Shown: piece after piece, positions 1 through 9,738 of the stretch
Layout of the letters: every line of letters starts with the position of its first letter
Numbering within the stretch: position 1 is the first letter of the stretch
Origin: Lysobacter solisilvae
GTDB lineage: Bacteria > Pseudomonadota > Gammaproteobacteria > Xanthomonadales > Xanthomonadaceae
Assembly: GCF_016613535.2 (NCBI RefSeq)
Contig: NZ_CP071518.1
Coordinates: forward strand, 2,728,001 to 2,792,000
Length of the DNA: 64,000 nt
Direction: 5' to 3'
Translations under genes and position numbers: made by a program
Notes under the pieces: generated by a model
The model's database searches: none
Seen by the model: the letters and a program-made list of their open reading frames with translations, nothing else
Told to the model about the DNA's origin: nothing

Positions 1-2389
1 GCGGGCGCGGCGGTAGCGCGGCGTCGACCACAAAATGGCGGAAGGTGAGCCCGTTCTTGGCAAAGTCGGTCGAAAGCGGATAGCGTCGGAGCGCTGCACC
101 GCCACTAAAGTAGTAGGATTGATTTCCCGGCGGCGAGGCCGGGCCTCCGCCGACATGTGGAGCGAATGCATAGACGCCGTTGTAGTCATGGTTCGGATCG
201 GGCCCAGCCAACAGGTGCATCGCGACGAAGTCGGCCCAGCCTTCGGCCATTGACTCGCCGAAGGTTCCCGCATTAAAGCCATCACCGTTGCTGATCGTCC
301 GTGAAACTAGGAGGTGACCGAACTCGTGGGCCGCGACGAAGTTATCGAGCACATGGTGGCGGACATAGGGCTCGGTTTGGGCCTCCATCTGCGCGGTAAC
401 GATACCGGCCGCCATGGCGGCCTTGAGATTGGTTGTGTCCGCAGGCTGCAGCACGAGTAACGGGATGCTGACCGTCGCATCTCCGCCGCCGACTGGTGAG
501 GTCGCATCCCCAATGATCGCGCCGATTGCGCCGGCGTTCTGCGCGTTCTTTACCTTAATGCGGTGCTGGCACGTCCCCGCGTCGAGGAACGCGATCTTGC
601 CCGCCACTTCGGAAGCATTGGTCAGCGCCGTGCAACCACGGGTCGACGTGCCGCTGAGGCCCGGAACGACGTCCGCGGCGACGTTGAAGTTGACAGGCCC
701 CATGAAATTGGGCCGAACGTGACCAACGCTTGTTGTGGTAAACGTCGTTTGGCCGGTCACCGACAAGCGTCCTGACTTCCCAGGAACATCCATTGGATGC
801 AGGGACATCGCCGGGGGAATTCCGTCAGGGGGCAAGGTTATGGAGCCGCCGCCCCCTATGTTGTAGTAGGCATTGACAATCATGCCATCATTTTCGAGAC
901 CGCCGCGTCCGTAGTTTGAGACCTGCGCGTTTTGGCCAACCTCGTTGAAGCCCGCGTCGTAGTACCAGTCATGCAGCCAGTTGGTCAGATAGAACAACTG
1001 AGTCAGTGCGGCTTTGATCTGGTCCGAAGATCCGTCCGACGGCAGCGTGAAATCGTAGGTGCGATCGAACGCGTTCGCCGACGTAATGTCAGGCCGGATG
1101 GCGTCGGCGTCGGCGGTGTCGTTGAACGTCAGGTCCGAATATGCATCGACATTGTTGCCGGTCAAATAGATGGCGTTATCGGGCAACCATGGGTCCCCCG
1201 TTGAGATTGGCCCGCTCTGCATCATCACGAGATTGGGTGCGATTAATGGCGGCTGATAACCATCGGGAACGCCAGTGGGATGCGGCGTTCCATTGCGACC
1301 ACCCGGGCCCGGAAAAGGAAAGTTTGGCGCAGTCGCTTCCGCCCAGACACGGTACGTGTAGGGCTGTGCATGTGCCTCCTGTTTGTGGCGAAAAAGGGTG
1401 TCGCCAGAAATAGCGGAGATGACGTGGCTGTAGTACTGCAGTGGCTTGGACTCTGAGCCGGCCAACCTGGTGTGAACGTAGTAGGCGGGAACCAAGCCAC
1501 TGGGCACGCGGAAGTAGACCGGCTTGGTGTGCACTGGCAGTACCGCAGCGCCATTGCTACTGCGCGCCCCTTTGGCAAGCTGGTACAGCGAGTAGCCATT
1601 TCGATGGCCTGTGGCGTGCAGCGAGCCCGCCACAGCTTTCGGGTCGAACGCAAAATTGCTGAGCGCACGAGCCACGGCGTCCTTCGCGTCGAGTTTGAAG
1701 AGACCTTTCGGATTGGTTGTGGCCATTGGACCCGCGCCGGAGACGAAGCCTCCGATCGCCACCAGGCGGCCGTCGTCACGCAGCAGCACGGAGACTTCCT
1801 CGAGAAAGATCTCAACCCCGTTTACCACATGCTTGAACTTGACCAGATTTGACCCCGCACTTAGCGCTTGCTCCTCTTGGAGTCGCAAGGCATCGACCTC
1901 GGCGGGGGCCATTCGGTAGGCGCTAGCGAGCCGTCTGAGCTGCCAACGCGCTTGCTCCTGGGCGTTGCCGATCAGCGATCGCGGCGGAATCGCGAGGGGA
2001 TCTGCGTTTCCCCACGCAAAGTTTGGCACCTGAAGCTTTTCATCCATGTGTCCCGACATGCCCGCCAGCACGCCCTCGCCGAACTTGGTCGCTCGTGCAT
2101 TCGGCAGCGGCGCTGCCTCCGCGGCCGCGTCAATATCAGGCAGCTGTCCTGCCACTTGAGAGCCAGGAGCAGGCGCGTTCGCCCTGGCAACGCGTCCCGG
2201 GATTGCCTTGAAACCCGACATGACGGGTGAGACAGTGGGCGCGCGCGCGATACCCGCCAGCCCGATAATCGTAAACAGGGCGACGGTTGACATCACTGTC
2301 AGGAGGTAAACAGGGACGCGTCCCGCCGCGCGCACCATCGACAAGTACAGGACAGTGCTTCTGGCCCGAAGCCGCTTGAGCGTAGTCAT
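1..2389 (-). CDS. Secreted M36 (fungalysin-type) metallopeptidase with PA domain, 3' end outside window
   Basis: The minus-strand frame is open from an ATG at 2389 to the left edge (796 codons), so the C-terminus is missing. The start has GGAG about 8 bases upstream. A hydrophobic segment at about residues 22-47 is a signal peptide or anchor. The zinc motif HEFGH is at residues 688-692, and a downstream GESMAEGWADF stretch supplies the expected third ligand Glu. Between an NWLHDWYYDAGF motif typical of M36 and the zinc site lies an inserted protease-associated (PA) domain (DAGTCQHR, KNAQNAGAIGAII). M36 enzymes are secreted with an N-terminal propeptide (FTP region), and the first 350 residues fit that role. 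It probably degrades extracellular protein. The gene runs divergently from the lipid-oxidation cassette to its right. Confidence 0.88.
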   Translation of the reverse strand, partial: MTTLKRLRARSTVLYLSMVRAAGRVPVYLLTVMSTVALFTIIGLAGIARAPTVSPVMSGFKAIPGRVARANAPAPGSQVAGQLPDIDAAAEAAPLPNARATKFGEGVLAGMSGHMDEKLQVPNFAWGNADPLAIPPRSLIGNAQEQARWQLRRLASAYRMAPAEVDALRLQEEQALSAGSNLVKFKHVVNGVEIFLEEVSVLLRDDGRLVAIGGFVSGAGPMATTNPKGLFKLDAKDAVARALSNFAFDPKAVAGSLHATGHRNGYSLYQLAKGARSSNGAAVLPVHTKPVYFRVPSGLVPAYYVHTRLAGSESKPLQYYSHVISAISGDTLFRHKQEAHAQPYTYRVWAEATAPNFPFPGPGGRNGTPHPTGVPDGYQPPLIAPNLVMMQSGPISTGDPWLPDNAIYLTGNNVDAYSDLTFNDTADADAIRPDITSANAFDRTYDFTLPSDGSSDQIKAALTQLFYLTNWLHDWYYDAGFNEVGQNAQVSNYGRGGLENDGMIVNAYYNIGGGGSITLPPDGIPPAMSLHPMDVPGKSGRLSVTGQTTFTTTSVGHVRPNFMGPVNFNVAADVVPGLSGTSTRGCTALTNASEVAGKIAFLDAGTCQHRIKVKNAQNAGAIGAIIGDATSPVGGGDATVSIPLLVLQPADTTNLKAAMAAGIVTAQMEAQTEPYVRHHVLDNFVAAHEFGHLLVSRTISNGDGFNAGTFGESMAEGWADFVAMHLLAGPDPNHDYNGVYAFAPHVGGGPASPPGNQSYYFSGGAALRRYPLSTDFAKNGLTFRHFVVDAALPPRP

Positions 2390-3035
2390 GGTCTTCTCCA
2401 CAACTAATGAGCTTGACCGGAGCCGAGTCCCCGGTGGCGGTCAAGAGCGATGGATCAACGCGCTCCTCGCATCGCTTCACACGCAGGTGACACCACGTGT
2501 TTCGAGTGGGTCTACACCCGATCAAGCATTCTGTCAATGGCCGCTTGTCGCCTCGCATTCCGCTGCCGCGAGTTATCGCGACAGACCTTCAGGGCGGCAC
2601 TTGTTCTCCCTTACGCGGGGGAGAGCTTCGGTCGCTTTCACGGCCGTGGTACGGCTCGCCGCTGAGTTGTTGCAGCGGTGTGGACAGGTCTACTTGATCA
2701 TTGGAAAAGGGGCTAGGCCGCGAGGTCCAAAGACTCCAAAAGGTTTCATCCCTGTGGGTGTAGCCGTCTTAGCGCAAGGATTGCTTGGCATAGAACTTGA
2801 TGGGACCGTCGCCGGACGCGGTGAGCGAGTAGGGAACAGGGCGCCCGGTCGCCTCCCCGACAGTCGTGCGCGTCTCCAGTGCCTCTGCCAGCAGCGGTCC
2901 GGTGCCCGTACACAGCCCGCTGAAGTGCTGGGGGGCGTCGTAGCGATCACAGTGTCCGCGCTTTTGGCGCATGCGGACAAGATCTCGAGCCGGGAACTAT
3001 GCGAAAGCTACGGCAGGGCCCACGGGAAAGCGCAC
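2390..3035. other. Intergenic region between divergent genes
   Basis: About 650 bases separate the M36 gene from the hydroxylase gene. The plus frame is open upstream of 3036 back to 2355, but that extension overlaps the M36 start and has no family signal, so I treat it as chance. A minus-strand stretch (2769-2972) reads like a protein end but matches no family I know. The region probably holds both divergent promoters; I see no convincing -35/-10 pair. Confidence 0.4.
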
Positions 3036-3758
3036 ATGAAAACTATCGAATACCGGCACCGCTATCAGCATATGTATGTTGCGGCGCGCTACTCGGGAGC
3101 GCGCCACCTAATCTCCGTAGCCGTCATTGGTCTGGTCGTGACCGGAGCGCTGTTGGTGTACTGCGTGCCATTGGCAACCACCCGCGACTGGCTAGTCGTA
3201 CCTACGACACTGACGCTCGCAAGTTTTGTCGAGTACTGGATGCATCGCGGGCCGATGCATCATCCAACACGCGGCCTGCGCGCAGTCCACGAGCGTCACG
3301 GCCGACGGCACCATCGCTACTTCGCTCCCGATGCGATGACCTTCCAGAACGCACGTGACCTGCATGCGGTTTTGTTTCCGCCTGTACTGATCATCTTCTT
3401 CGCCGCCATTGCGACCATCCTAGGCGCAGTCCTGGCCCTGATTTGGGGGGCGGCCGCCGGTGGGCTGTTCGCCGCGACGGTTATCGGGTACTACCTGGCC
3501 TATGAGACGTTGCATTTGTTCTACCATCTGGCCGAGCGCGTGCCAGGAAGGCGATGGCGCTGGCTAGCGTTCCTCTCGCGACACCATCAACTTCATCATG
3601 ATCCACGCGACATGCTTTCCTGCAACTTCAACCTTGTCTTTCCGATCTTCGACTGGCTCTTTGGAACCCTGCGCACGAGTGCCGCAATGGACCCTCGGAC
3701 GGGCGAGCGGGGGAGGGCTGGCGCAATCGGACAAGACTCGCCGGACCGGGTGTCCTAG
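3036..3758 (+). CDS. Fatty acid hydroxylase / sterol desaturase superfamily membrane protein
   Basis: This is a 240-residue integral membrane protein of the di-iron fatty acid hydroxylase superfamily. The histidine clusters expected for the di-iron site are visible: EYWMHR with His70, PMHH, HERHGRRHH, HLFYHLAER and SRHHQLHHD, followed by NLVFPIFDWLFGT, a typical family ending. At least four hydrophobic segments lie between the clusters. Members use O2 to hydroxylate or desaturate sterols, fatty acids or carotenoids; the substrate here is unknown. ATG 3036 was chosen because family similarity begins soon after it, but its ribosome site is weak and a start further upstream is possible. It ends 33 bases before the GMC oxidase gene, suggesting co-transcription. 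Confidence 0.78.
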   Translation: MKTIEYRHRYQHMYVAARYSGARHLISVAVIGLVVTGALLVYCVPLATTRDWLVVPTTLTLASFVEYWMHRGPMHHPTRGLRAVHERHGRRHHRYFAPDAMTFQNARDLHAVLFPPVLIIFFAAIATILGAVLALIWGAAAGGLFAATVIGYYLAYETLHLFYHLAERVPGRRWRWLAFLSRHHQLHHDPRDMLSCNFNLVFPIFDWLFGTLRTSAAMDPRTGERGRAGAIGQDSPDRVS

Positions 3759-3791
3759 AACACCTCCCACCGAACCGGCTGGAGCGCCTTC

Positions 3792-5528
3792 GTGAGTGGT
3801 CACACCCGTAACAGACGCGAATTCATGGCTTCCCTTGCCGGCGTTATTGCCGGGTGCTGTCTTCCCTCAATGGCCTCGGCCGCCACGCAGACGCGATCCA
3901 AGCTCAGTCTGCCGCCTTCAGCCATTCAGTCCGACTACGATGTGGTAGTCGTCGGCTCAGGCTATGGCGGCGCGGTTATGGCCGCCCGACTTGCCCCCGG
4001 TCGAAAGCTGTGTGTCCTGGAGCGGGGGCGGGAGTGGCAGCCCAGTGACTTCCCGAGCCAGCTGGATCAGGCGATCGGGGAGTTCCGAGGCAGCACGAAG
4101 CCACTGGGGCTCTTTGACTACCACGCAGGCCCACACGTCGATGTGCTCGTAGGGAACGGCTTGGGCGGCACATCGCTGATCAATGCCAATGTCGTCATGC
4201 CACCGGATCGCGACATCTTCTCCGGTTGGCCGGCCGCCATTCGCAACGATTACGCGTCTGGTGTCATGGCAGGCTACGAGAAACGAGTTCTAGATATGCT
4301 AGCGGTGGAGGCTGTAGGCCAGGCAGACGGTCTGCGCAAAAACTGGTTCCATGTATCTACCAGCGAACAGCGTAAGAAGGCCGGCAGCCGTGGCAAGACT
4401 GGAAACCTCCCGCTATCAGTAAATCTTTCGCGTTATGCGTCTGCCCCGAATGCGCAGGGCGTTGTGCAAGCACTTTGCAAGCGGTGCGGCGATTGCGTGA
4501 CAGGGTGCCGCTACGGGGCAAAGAACTCTCTCGACGTCAACTACCTGCCGCTGGCAAGGCAGAGAGGTGCTGAGATCATCAGCCGCACTGAGGTCAGTCA
4601 CGTTGAGCGATTGGCGAACGGTCAGTGGAGGGTGCACTACGTCGCCCGGCCGGAGGGCGCAGCGGCCTATAGCGGGGCTCTGACGGCCCGTGCCGTCGTA
4701 CTCAGTGCCGGCACCCTTGGCACGACCAAGATTCTAATGCGCTCACGCGCCCAGGGCCTCCCTCTATCGGATGCACTGGGCAAGCGCTTCTCCGCAAACG
4801 GTGACATTCTGGGCCTTGCCTACAACACCGACGTGCAAACGAACATCATGGGCTTTGGCACCGGACTGCCGGCCATGGGTTTGCAAAAGGTAGGGCCCAC
4901 GATCACGACCGTGTCGGACTATCGAGGTGCCGCTGCCGTGTCCGAGCGCTTCCTCATCGAAGACGGCGCCGTGCCAAGCTTGTTGGTCGATGCCATGCGT
5001 ACCGGGTTGCCACCTCTGGCCGGAATCAGCACTTCGATCCCCGAGGACCAGCGTATGGCCAAAGACCTTGCCGGGAAGGACGCCCGGGGCGCCCTGAACC
5101 ACAGCATGATCTACCTCGGTATCGGCCACGACTCTGCCGGCGGCCGCTTGGAGCTGGCGGCTAACGGAAGTGTTTCAGTTAACTGGCCTGGCATTACCGA
5201 TGAGCCATTTGTGTCTCGAATTCGCGCTGAAATGACTCGGCATGCGAACGCATTCGAAGGCACCTACTTGGACAGCCCGCGTTCGCATCCCATCTTTGGA
5301 GGTGCGATGACCACGGTCCATCCTCTCGGAGGATCCCCCATGAGTGATCGGTCCGATTCGGGGGTGGTCAATGCCAATGGCCAGGTTTACGACCCGCGTA
5401 CGGGGTTGACGGGGGTACACTCCGGCCTTTACGCCGTGGACGGCTCCATTGTGCCGGGATCGATTGGTGTGAATCCATTGTTGACCATTGCAGCCTTGGC
5501 CGAACGTGCGGCGGATCGCTTTTCTTGA
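3792..5528 (+). CDS. GMC-family FAD oxidoreductase, cholesterol-oxidase-like, Tat-exported
   Basis: This 578-residue flavoprotein has the Rossmann FAD motif GSGYGG at residues 55-60 and the GMC C-terminal motif HPLGG with the probable catalytic His510. The four-cysteine stretch CKRCGDCVTGC (about 229-239) followed by GAKNSLD is typical of cholesterol-oxidase-like GMC enzymes. The N-terminus NRREFMASLAG plus a hydrophobic stretch and ASAA cleavage site is a Tat signal, which suits export of a folded FAD protein. The GTG start at 3792 is preferred over ATG 3825 because the twin arginine lies before the latter. It probably oxidises a sterol or other hydrophobic alcohol in the periplasm. Its stop overlaps the region just before the next gene, which has its own AAGGAG. 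Confidence 0.85.
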   Translation: MSGHTRNRREFMASLAGVIAGCCLPSMASAATQTRSKLSLPPSAIQSDYDVVVVGSGYGGAVMAARLAPGRKLCVLERGREWQPSDFPSQLDQAIGEFRGSTKPLGLFDYHAGPHVDVLVGNGLGGTSLINANVVMPPDRDIFSGWPAAIRNDYASGVMAGYEKRVLDMLAVEAVGQADGLRKNWFHVSTSEQRKKAGSRGKTGNLPLSVNLSRYASAPNAQGVVQALCKRCGDCVTGCRYGAKNSLDVNYLPLARQRGAEIISRTEVSHVERLANGQWRVHYVARPEGAAAYSGALTARAVVLSAGTLGTTKILMRSRAQGLPLSDALGKRFSANGDILGLAYNTDVQTNIMGFGTGLPAMGLQKVGPTITTVSDYRGAAAVSERFLIEDGAVPSLLVDAMRTGLPPLAGISTSIPEDQRMAKDLAGKDARGALNHSMIYLGIGHDSAGGRLELAANGSVSVNWPGITDEPFVSRIRAEMTRHANAFEGTYLDSPRSHPIFGGAMTTVHPLGGSPMSDRSDSGVVNANGQVYDPRTGLTGVHSGLYAVDGSIVPGSIGVNPLLTIAALAERAADRFS

Positions 5529-5539
5529 AGGAGCTTCAA

Positions 5540-6160
5540 ATGAAATGGATTTTGGCGTTTATCCTTCTCCTGCCTGGGATCGCATTCGGACGCGGCATCG
5601 CATTCTCTGAGGAAATGCATGGCTATGCGTTCTTCAAAGGCGAGTTTCGTGACGTTGACGTGTACCTGGACGTCACCGTTCAAGACATCGACGCATGGCG
5701 AAGCAACCCCCAGCATGCCGCGAAAGTGCGTGGGTGGCTCGTCGTCAATAGTCAGTGGCACAGCATCACGGGAACGCTCAATATTCTAGCGCCCGCTCCC
5801 GGCGACACTGGGCGACTGCTGAAGTACTCGCTTCAGGGAACCAGCTTGAAGTTCCTTGGTGCCAAGCATGTATACGACAACGGTGGCTTCGATCTGGTAG
5901 ACGATATGACCACGCTACGCGGTGCGCTGCGATCGGTCGGTGAATCCATGCCGACAATCGAAGATATGCTCTACCGTGACGCGTGGTCATCAGAGATTAG
6001 ATTTGAATGGTGGGCCTCAGGGGTCCTGTGGAACTTCACGACTTCGTTCAGAACGATTGATACCCCTTGGTATCAAGAACTCGAAGTTCGCGCGCTGTTC
6101 GTGAAAACGGTGTTCGGTGGCATTGCCTCCGAGTTCTTCCCTTGGCTTCCGCAGCCATGA
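5540..6160 (+). CDS. Small exported protein linked to the GMC oxidase
   Basis: The 206-residue product starts at ATG 5540 with a strong AAGGAG six bases upstream. MKWILAFILLLPGIAFG is a Sec signal peptide. The mature start (GIAFSEEMHGY) resembles the FTE-x-M-x-GY opening of accessory domains fused to some GMC cholesterol oxidases; that resemblance is from memory and uncertain. The body is rich in beta-type alternation and aromatic residues and lacks cysteines. It lies 11 bases after the oxidase stop and overlaps the regulator start by four bases (ATGA), so the three are probably one transcript. It may be a periplasmic binding or accessory subunit of the oxidase. Confidence 0.7.
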   Translation: MKWILAFILLLPGIAFGRGIAFSEEMHGYAFFKGEFRDVDVYLDVTVQDIDAWRSNPQHAAKVRGWLVVNSQWHSITGTLNILAPAPGDTGRLLKYSLQGTSLKFLGAKHVYDNGGFDLVDDMTTLRGALRSVGESMPTIEDMLYRDAWSSEIRFEWWASGVLWNFTTSFRTIDTPWYQELEVRALFVKTVFGGIASEFFPWLPQP

Positions 6161-7254
6161 CGATTGGCGTCGGGGCCGCCGGCACGTCGACAGGCGGTCA
6201 CCGAAGCATCCCGATGACAGAACCTAGTGTGTGCGCGCAGTATGCGGACGCGTTTCTCGACTACTTGGCGCATCGAGGCGTAAGAAGTCCTGGCGCCGGT
6301 TGCTTCGCCGTACCGAAGGCAAGCCCGATGCTGGGCCGAGTAGCGTCTCAACGCTTCTGTGACCTGGTCAGCTCCAGTGTCCAGCAGTTGGGCGATCCAG
6401 CCATCGGGCTCAAATTTGGCGGGATGGTGGGCGGGAACGCCTTCGGTCTGCTGGGAGTCGCGAGCGCTACCGCCGAAACGCTGGCAGACGTGATCCGAAC
6501 GCTATCCAGAATGGAGTCACTCACGAGCACCCTGGGTCAGGTGAGCGTAGTTCGTGATGCGAAGGTCGTACATTTGCGGTGGAAGGCTCATGGACAGCCA
6601 CCGTCGCCTGCGGTCGTCGAAGGCATCTTGGCAGGATGGGCATCGTTCGGTCGTTACTTGCTTGGGGCCAACGTTCCCGTTCGATCCATCTCGTTCTGCC
6701 ATGATCGACGTGCTAGTTCAGCTGCCTACGAAGATGCATTGGCATGTGACGTGCGGTTCAATGCGCGTTGGAATGCCCTGACGGTGGCCACCGACCTGCT
6801 GGACGCGAGGACACGGTTCTTCGAGCCCAGGCTTCATAACGCGCTTTGGCGCTGGTCGGACGCTTCAATCATCGTGGCTTCCGCTGCCTCATCAAGCCTC
6901 GTGCGTCGAGTAGTCGACGTCATCGACGGCAAGCTTCCGTGGTCAGTACCTTCTGAATCCGAGATCGCCCGCGAGTTGGGAATGAGTTGCCGAAACCTGC
7001 AGCGTCGCCTGCATTGTTCGGGATTGACTTATCGCCGCCTGCTGGAATGCGTGCGAGGCAAGGTGGCCATCGGTGCCATGATGAACGGTTCTCAGAGTTT
7101 TGTGCGGATCGCCGAGCGCATTGGCTACGCCGAGCAGGCGTCGTTCTGCCGGTCTTTCCGACGCTGGGCAGGCATTGCGCCGAGCGAGTTTACCCGAGCG
7201 CTTGCACCGCATTTTTTCGCACTTAGAACTCAAACTCCACCGACAATGGGATAG
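6157..7254 (+). CDS. AraC-family transcriptional regulator (OruR/ArgR-type N-domain)
   Basis: The product is 365 residues from ATG 6157 (346 from ATG 6214, equally plausible; neither has a good ribosome site). The N-terminal half matches the arabinose-binding-like domain of the AraC group found beside lipid and steroid catabolic genes (LGDPAIGLKFG, GNAFGLLGVASATAETL). The C-terminus carries a paired helix-turn-helix: SEIARELGMSCRNLQRRL and VRIAERIGYAEQASFCRSFRRWAG-P-EF. The start overlaps the stop of the preceding gene. It probably controls the hydroxylase-oxidase cassette in response to its substrate. Confidence 0.85.
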   Translation: MTIGVGAAGTSTGGHRSIPMTEPSVCAQYADAFLDYLAHRGVRSPGAGCFAVPKASPMLGRVASQRFCDLVSSSVQQLGDPAIGLKFGGMVGGNAFGLLGVASATAETLADVIRTLSRMESLTSTLGQVSVVRDAKVVHLRWKAHGQPPSPAVVEGILAGWASFGRYLLGANVPVRSISFCHDRRASSAAYEDALACDVRFNARWNALTVATDLLDARTRFFEPRLHNALWRWSDASIIVASAASSSLVRRVVDVIDGKLPWSVPSESEIARELGMSCRNLQRRLHCSGLTYRRLLECVRGKVAIGAMMNGSQSFVRIAERIGYAEQASFCRSFRRWAGIAPSEFTRALAPHFFALRTQTPPTMG

Positions 7255-7283
7255 TTCTCGCAGCTGCCAAGAAACCCTCGGCA

Positions 7284-7316
7284 GGGGGCAGTCGGTCCAT
7301 TCGCTGGGCTGCCCCC
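7284..7316 (+). terminator. Possible stem-loop after the AraC gene
   Basis: GGGGGCAG at 7284-7291 pairs with CTGCCCCC at 7309-7316 across a 17-base loop, 30 bases after the regulator stop. There is no T-run, so intrinsic termination is uncertain. Confidence 0.3.
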
Positions 7317-7648
7317 CGATTCCGTGCGGGGCGAGCGGTACCTGACCAACTTGTGCCAAGCACGACTGCGCGAGCGACCGTGGTCTATTGGTGGGCGTTC
7401 AAAGGTGATCTTACTCGCGTTGGAGGTTGCAGCGAGCAATGCCCGACGGCATCAGTGATCCGCTAGTTGGAACCGAGGCGAACTCTCGAGCCCGACAGTT
7501 CGCTCTCCAGAGCTAGTTCGTCCGTCCGTGAGAGGTAAGCGCCAAGCTCCCTGCTTCACGACTGATCTAGCTTTCGCGCGAAATTGTACTGAAGTTCCCC
7601 GTTGGAATACTGAGTTCAAAATGACCTTGAACTCGTTCCCCGAAGTGT

Positions 7649-7891
7649 CTAGATGAACGTTTCTCGAATGCTGTCCAGAACTTGGGCGACGTCGGTCACT
7701 TCTTCGGCCTTGCTCTTGGCTTCAAGGGCGCGCTTGATCGCTCGTTCCACTTTTGCGACGCCGTTTCCAGCTTCATAGTATTGCTCTGAATGCGTGACGA
7801 ACGACAATACAAGTATGGCAAGAGTGGAGAGACTTGCCCTTCTTGGGTCGCGAGCGGATGCGGAGAATGGTCGAAGCGTGCAGGTGTTCAT
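7649..7891 (-). CDS. Possible small hypothetical protein
   Basis: An 80-codon frame ends in a charged, helix-prone segment (AKVERAIKRALEAKSKAEEV, then DVAQVLDSIRETFI) that reads like real protein. The N-terminal half is less convincing, there is no clear ribosome site before ATG 7891, and the true start may be further in. No family is recognised. It stands alone in a gene-poor stretch. Confidence 0.3.
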   Translation of the reverse strand: MNTCTLRPFSASARDPRRASLSTLAILVLSFVTHSEQYYEAGNGVAKVERAIKRALEAKSKAEEVTDVAQVLDSIRETFI

Positions 7892-8178
7892 GACGGCTGG
7901 TAGATCAAGGCTGTACTAGTAGGTACGGCCTCAATCCCCAGGCCCCGCCACTGCCAATGTCTTGACTAACGGTCGAGGTATGGCGGAGCAACTCTTCGAA
8001 GCGCGTAGGGACTGATCAGCGGCACGGTCGCGAATCATCCAGCCGAAGGCGGGACCATGTAACCGATGCGCTTCTGTGGCGATGGGCGGTCGCGCCTTAG
8101 GAAATTACCGGTCTTACGGTCCGCGATCGCCTCAGATCCCTTTCGAATTACTAGCTATACCCAGCTGAAGTGCCCAAG

Positions 8179-8463
8179 ATGAAATCTGTTTCAGAATCCA
8201 CCTACCGTGCAGAGCTTCGCGTGCAGCATGTTCGTGGGCCAATCCTGTTCTCGCCACTCCAACATCAGAGGTACTCCACGCTGGAGCTGGCTGCGGAAGC
8301 GGGTCTCGCACCGGCGCAGTCAAGAGCGCAGGATATCGGCCTGGGAGTCATGCTATGCGTATACGACGATTCTGGCCACCTGATTCTTCGATGTCTAAGG
8401 TGGGGCAATGATCGCCCACTTGCGCAGCTTGGCGCGGATCAGACGATGCGAAGAATTGTCTGA
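8179..8463 (+). CDS. Possible small hypothetical protein
   Basis: The ATG at 8179 gives 94 residues; a GTG nine bases earlier is also possible. The sequence has mixed hydrophobic and polar composition (ILFSPLQHQRYSTLELAAEA, then GLGVMLCVYDDSGHLILRCL) with no signal peptide and no family I recognise. The opposite strand carries a similar-sized frame that looks less protein-like. Isolated, so context gives no help. Confidence 0.35.
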   Translation: MKSVSESTYRAELRVQHVRGPILFSPLQHQRYSTLELAAEAGLAPAQSRAQDIGLGVMLCVYDDSGHLILRCLRWGNDRPLAQLGADQTMRRIV

Positions 8464-8961
8464 CCATTTGCCTTAGGGTTGGAGATGAGAGGCTGCCCAA
8501 AGGACGACCGGTGGCTGCACTGATAGACGCCGGGCTTTCATGATTGTTCATTTCTGGTCCGAGTTCGCTGGCTATTTGGGCATGGGGTGGTGCGGTCCTG
8601 GCACGCCGGCCCCGCCTGGGGCGCACGTCCAACGCTGTGAACAGGCCGGGGCTTAGATGTTCAATTGAACTGCCATGCGCCTTCTGGGATGGCTTTGGCA
8701 GGGTTCGTCGATGACGGCTTTAAACGGCTGGTCGCCGAAGATCGTATCGACACCAGTCTGCCGTCAGCGCGGCTCTTCTCTACGAAACAATGGTCGCAAT
8801 AGCGTCTTGACTGTCCCCCCACTGAATCCCTTCGGGTCGGTGATTGGACGAGAGCAGCCCCGGATTCGCCGCCATGGCGGACGCTATCCAGAATTGCCGT
8901 ATTAGAAGTGGCAGCGTGTGCATACCGTGCTCGTTGCCCATCAAACTGACGAGACCCAACT

Positions 8962-9375
8962 ATGCACACCGCGAAAAAAGTCGCCATGGCTCTCATGCTC
9001 ACGGCCGCTGCCACGAACGCTAGCGCAACAGAACTGGGGGATATGCTGAATGCAGCACTCGACCTGTGCGACAACCAGCTACGGGCGACGTCGAGTATTC
9101 CCGCCAATTACCAGCCCACTCCAGGTTGCGGCGTGTCTCCTGCCTTCAACGTTGCGCTTCATATGGGCGGATTTCAGATTGGCACGCCCAGTGAATGGCG
9201 AACTCTAGCGGGCGGGGCCTCAGGCTGCTATGAACATCTTAAGTCGTATGAAATTGCCCCCGGCGTTGGACTCGAGGTGGGCATGTTTTGGCAACTTCGG
9301 AGTGTCACTGTTCTTGAGAATGGGGTGCCGAAGACGCAGATGCAAAAGCATTGCCAGGCAGTTCTCAAGGGCTAA
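8962..9375 (+). CDS. Small exported protein of unknown function
   Basis: The 137-residue product begins with a clear Sec signal peptide (MHTAKKVAMALMLTAAATNA-SA, cleavage near residue 22). The mature part has four cysteines (LCDNQ, GCGVS, GCYEH, KHCQA), which could form two disulfides in the periplasm. The start has GAG 11 bases upstream. No family is recognised. It lies about 210 bases before the duplicated RHS unit and is outside the duplication. Confidence 0.6.
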   Translation: MHTAKKVAMALMLTAAATNASATELGDMLNAALDLCDNQLRATSSIPANYQPTPGCGVSPAFNVALHMGGFQIGTPSEWRTLAGGASGCYEHLKSYEIAPGVGLEVGMFWQLRSVTVLENGVPKTQMQKHCQAVLKG

Positions 9376-9738
9376 CTACAAAGATCGCAAAGCGCCTGTG
9401 AATGGGGATAAGAGTAGCAATAATCTGTTCGAAAAAAGCAATGTTAAGGGCAATCTTTGCCGCGTCCGTCGATCTACCGAAAGCGGAGTCAAGCACTTGT
9501 GGAGCCAGCTCGCGCCAATTCCTTCATCGGGTTATGCATCTCATCATCTTAGGGCGTGCAATCCACCAGCAAGTTGGTCAGGTCGGACGCAGGCTGTTCC
9601 GCTGTGTGGTCCGTCGCGCATCTTAGTCAAATGCGAATGCATCCGGATTGGCTGCAAAGACGCAGCATGGCGGAAAAAGTAGACGAAGCGCGTAGTGGAA
9701 TGTGACCCATTGCGTTCACATCAATGAGAGCTTCCCAA

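Larger units (their letters stand above)
7317..8961. other. Gene-poor stretch
   Basis: Apart from two weak small ORFs (7649-7891 minus, 8179-8463 plus) I see no gene, RNA gene or repeat here. Stop codons are frequent in all frames and the base composition is lower in GC than the right part of the window, as expected for decayed or acquired DNA. Confidence 0.45.

Noticed and set aside
1243..1815. 190-codon minus-strand frame
   Set aside because: It is out of frame with the M36 gene that spans the same DNA, and has Ser/Arg-rich shadow composition.
2355..3035. Open frame extending upstream of the hydroxylase gene
   Set aside because: It overlaps the M36 start on the other strand, has no family similarity, and reads as low-plausibility protein.
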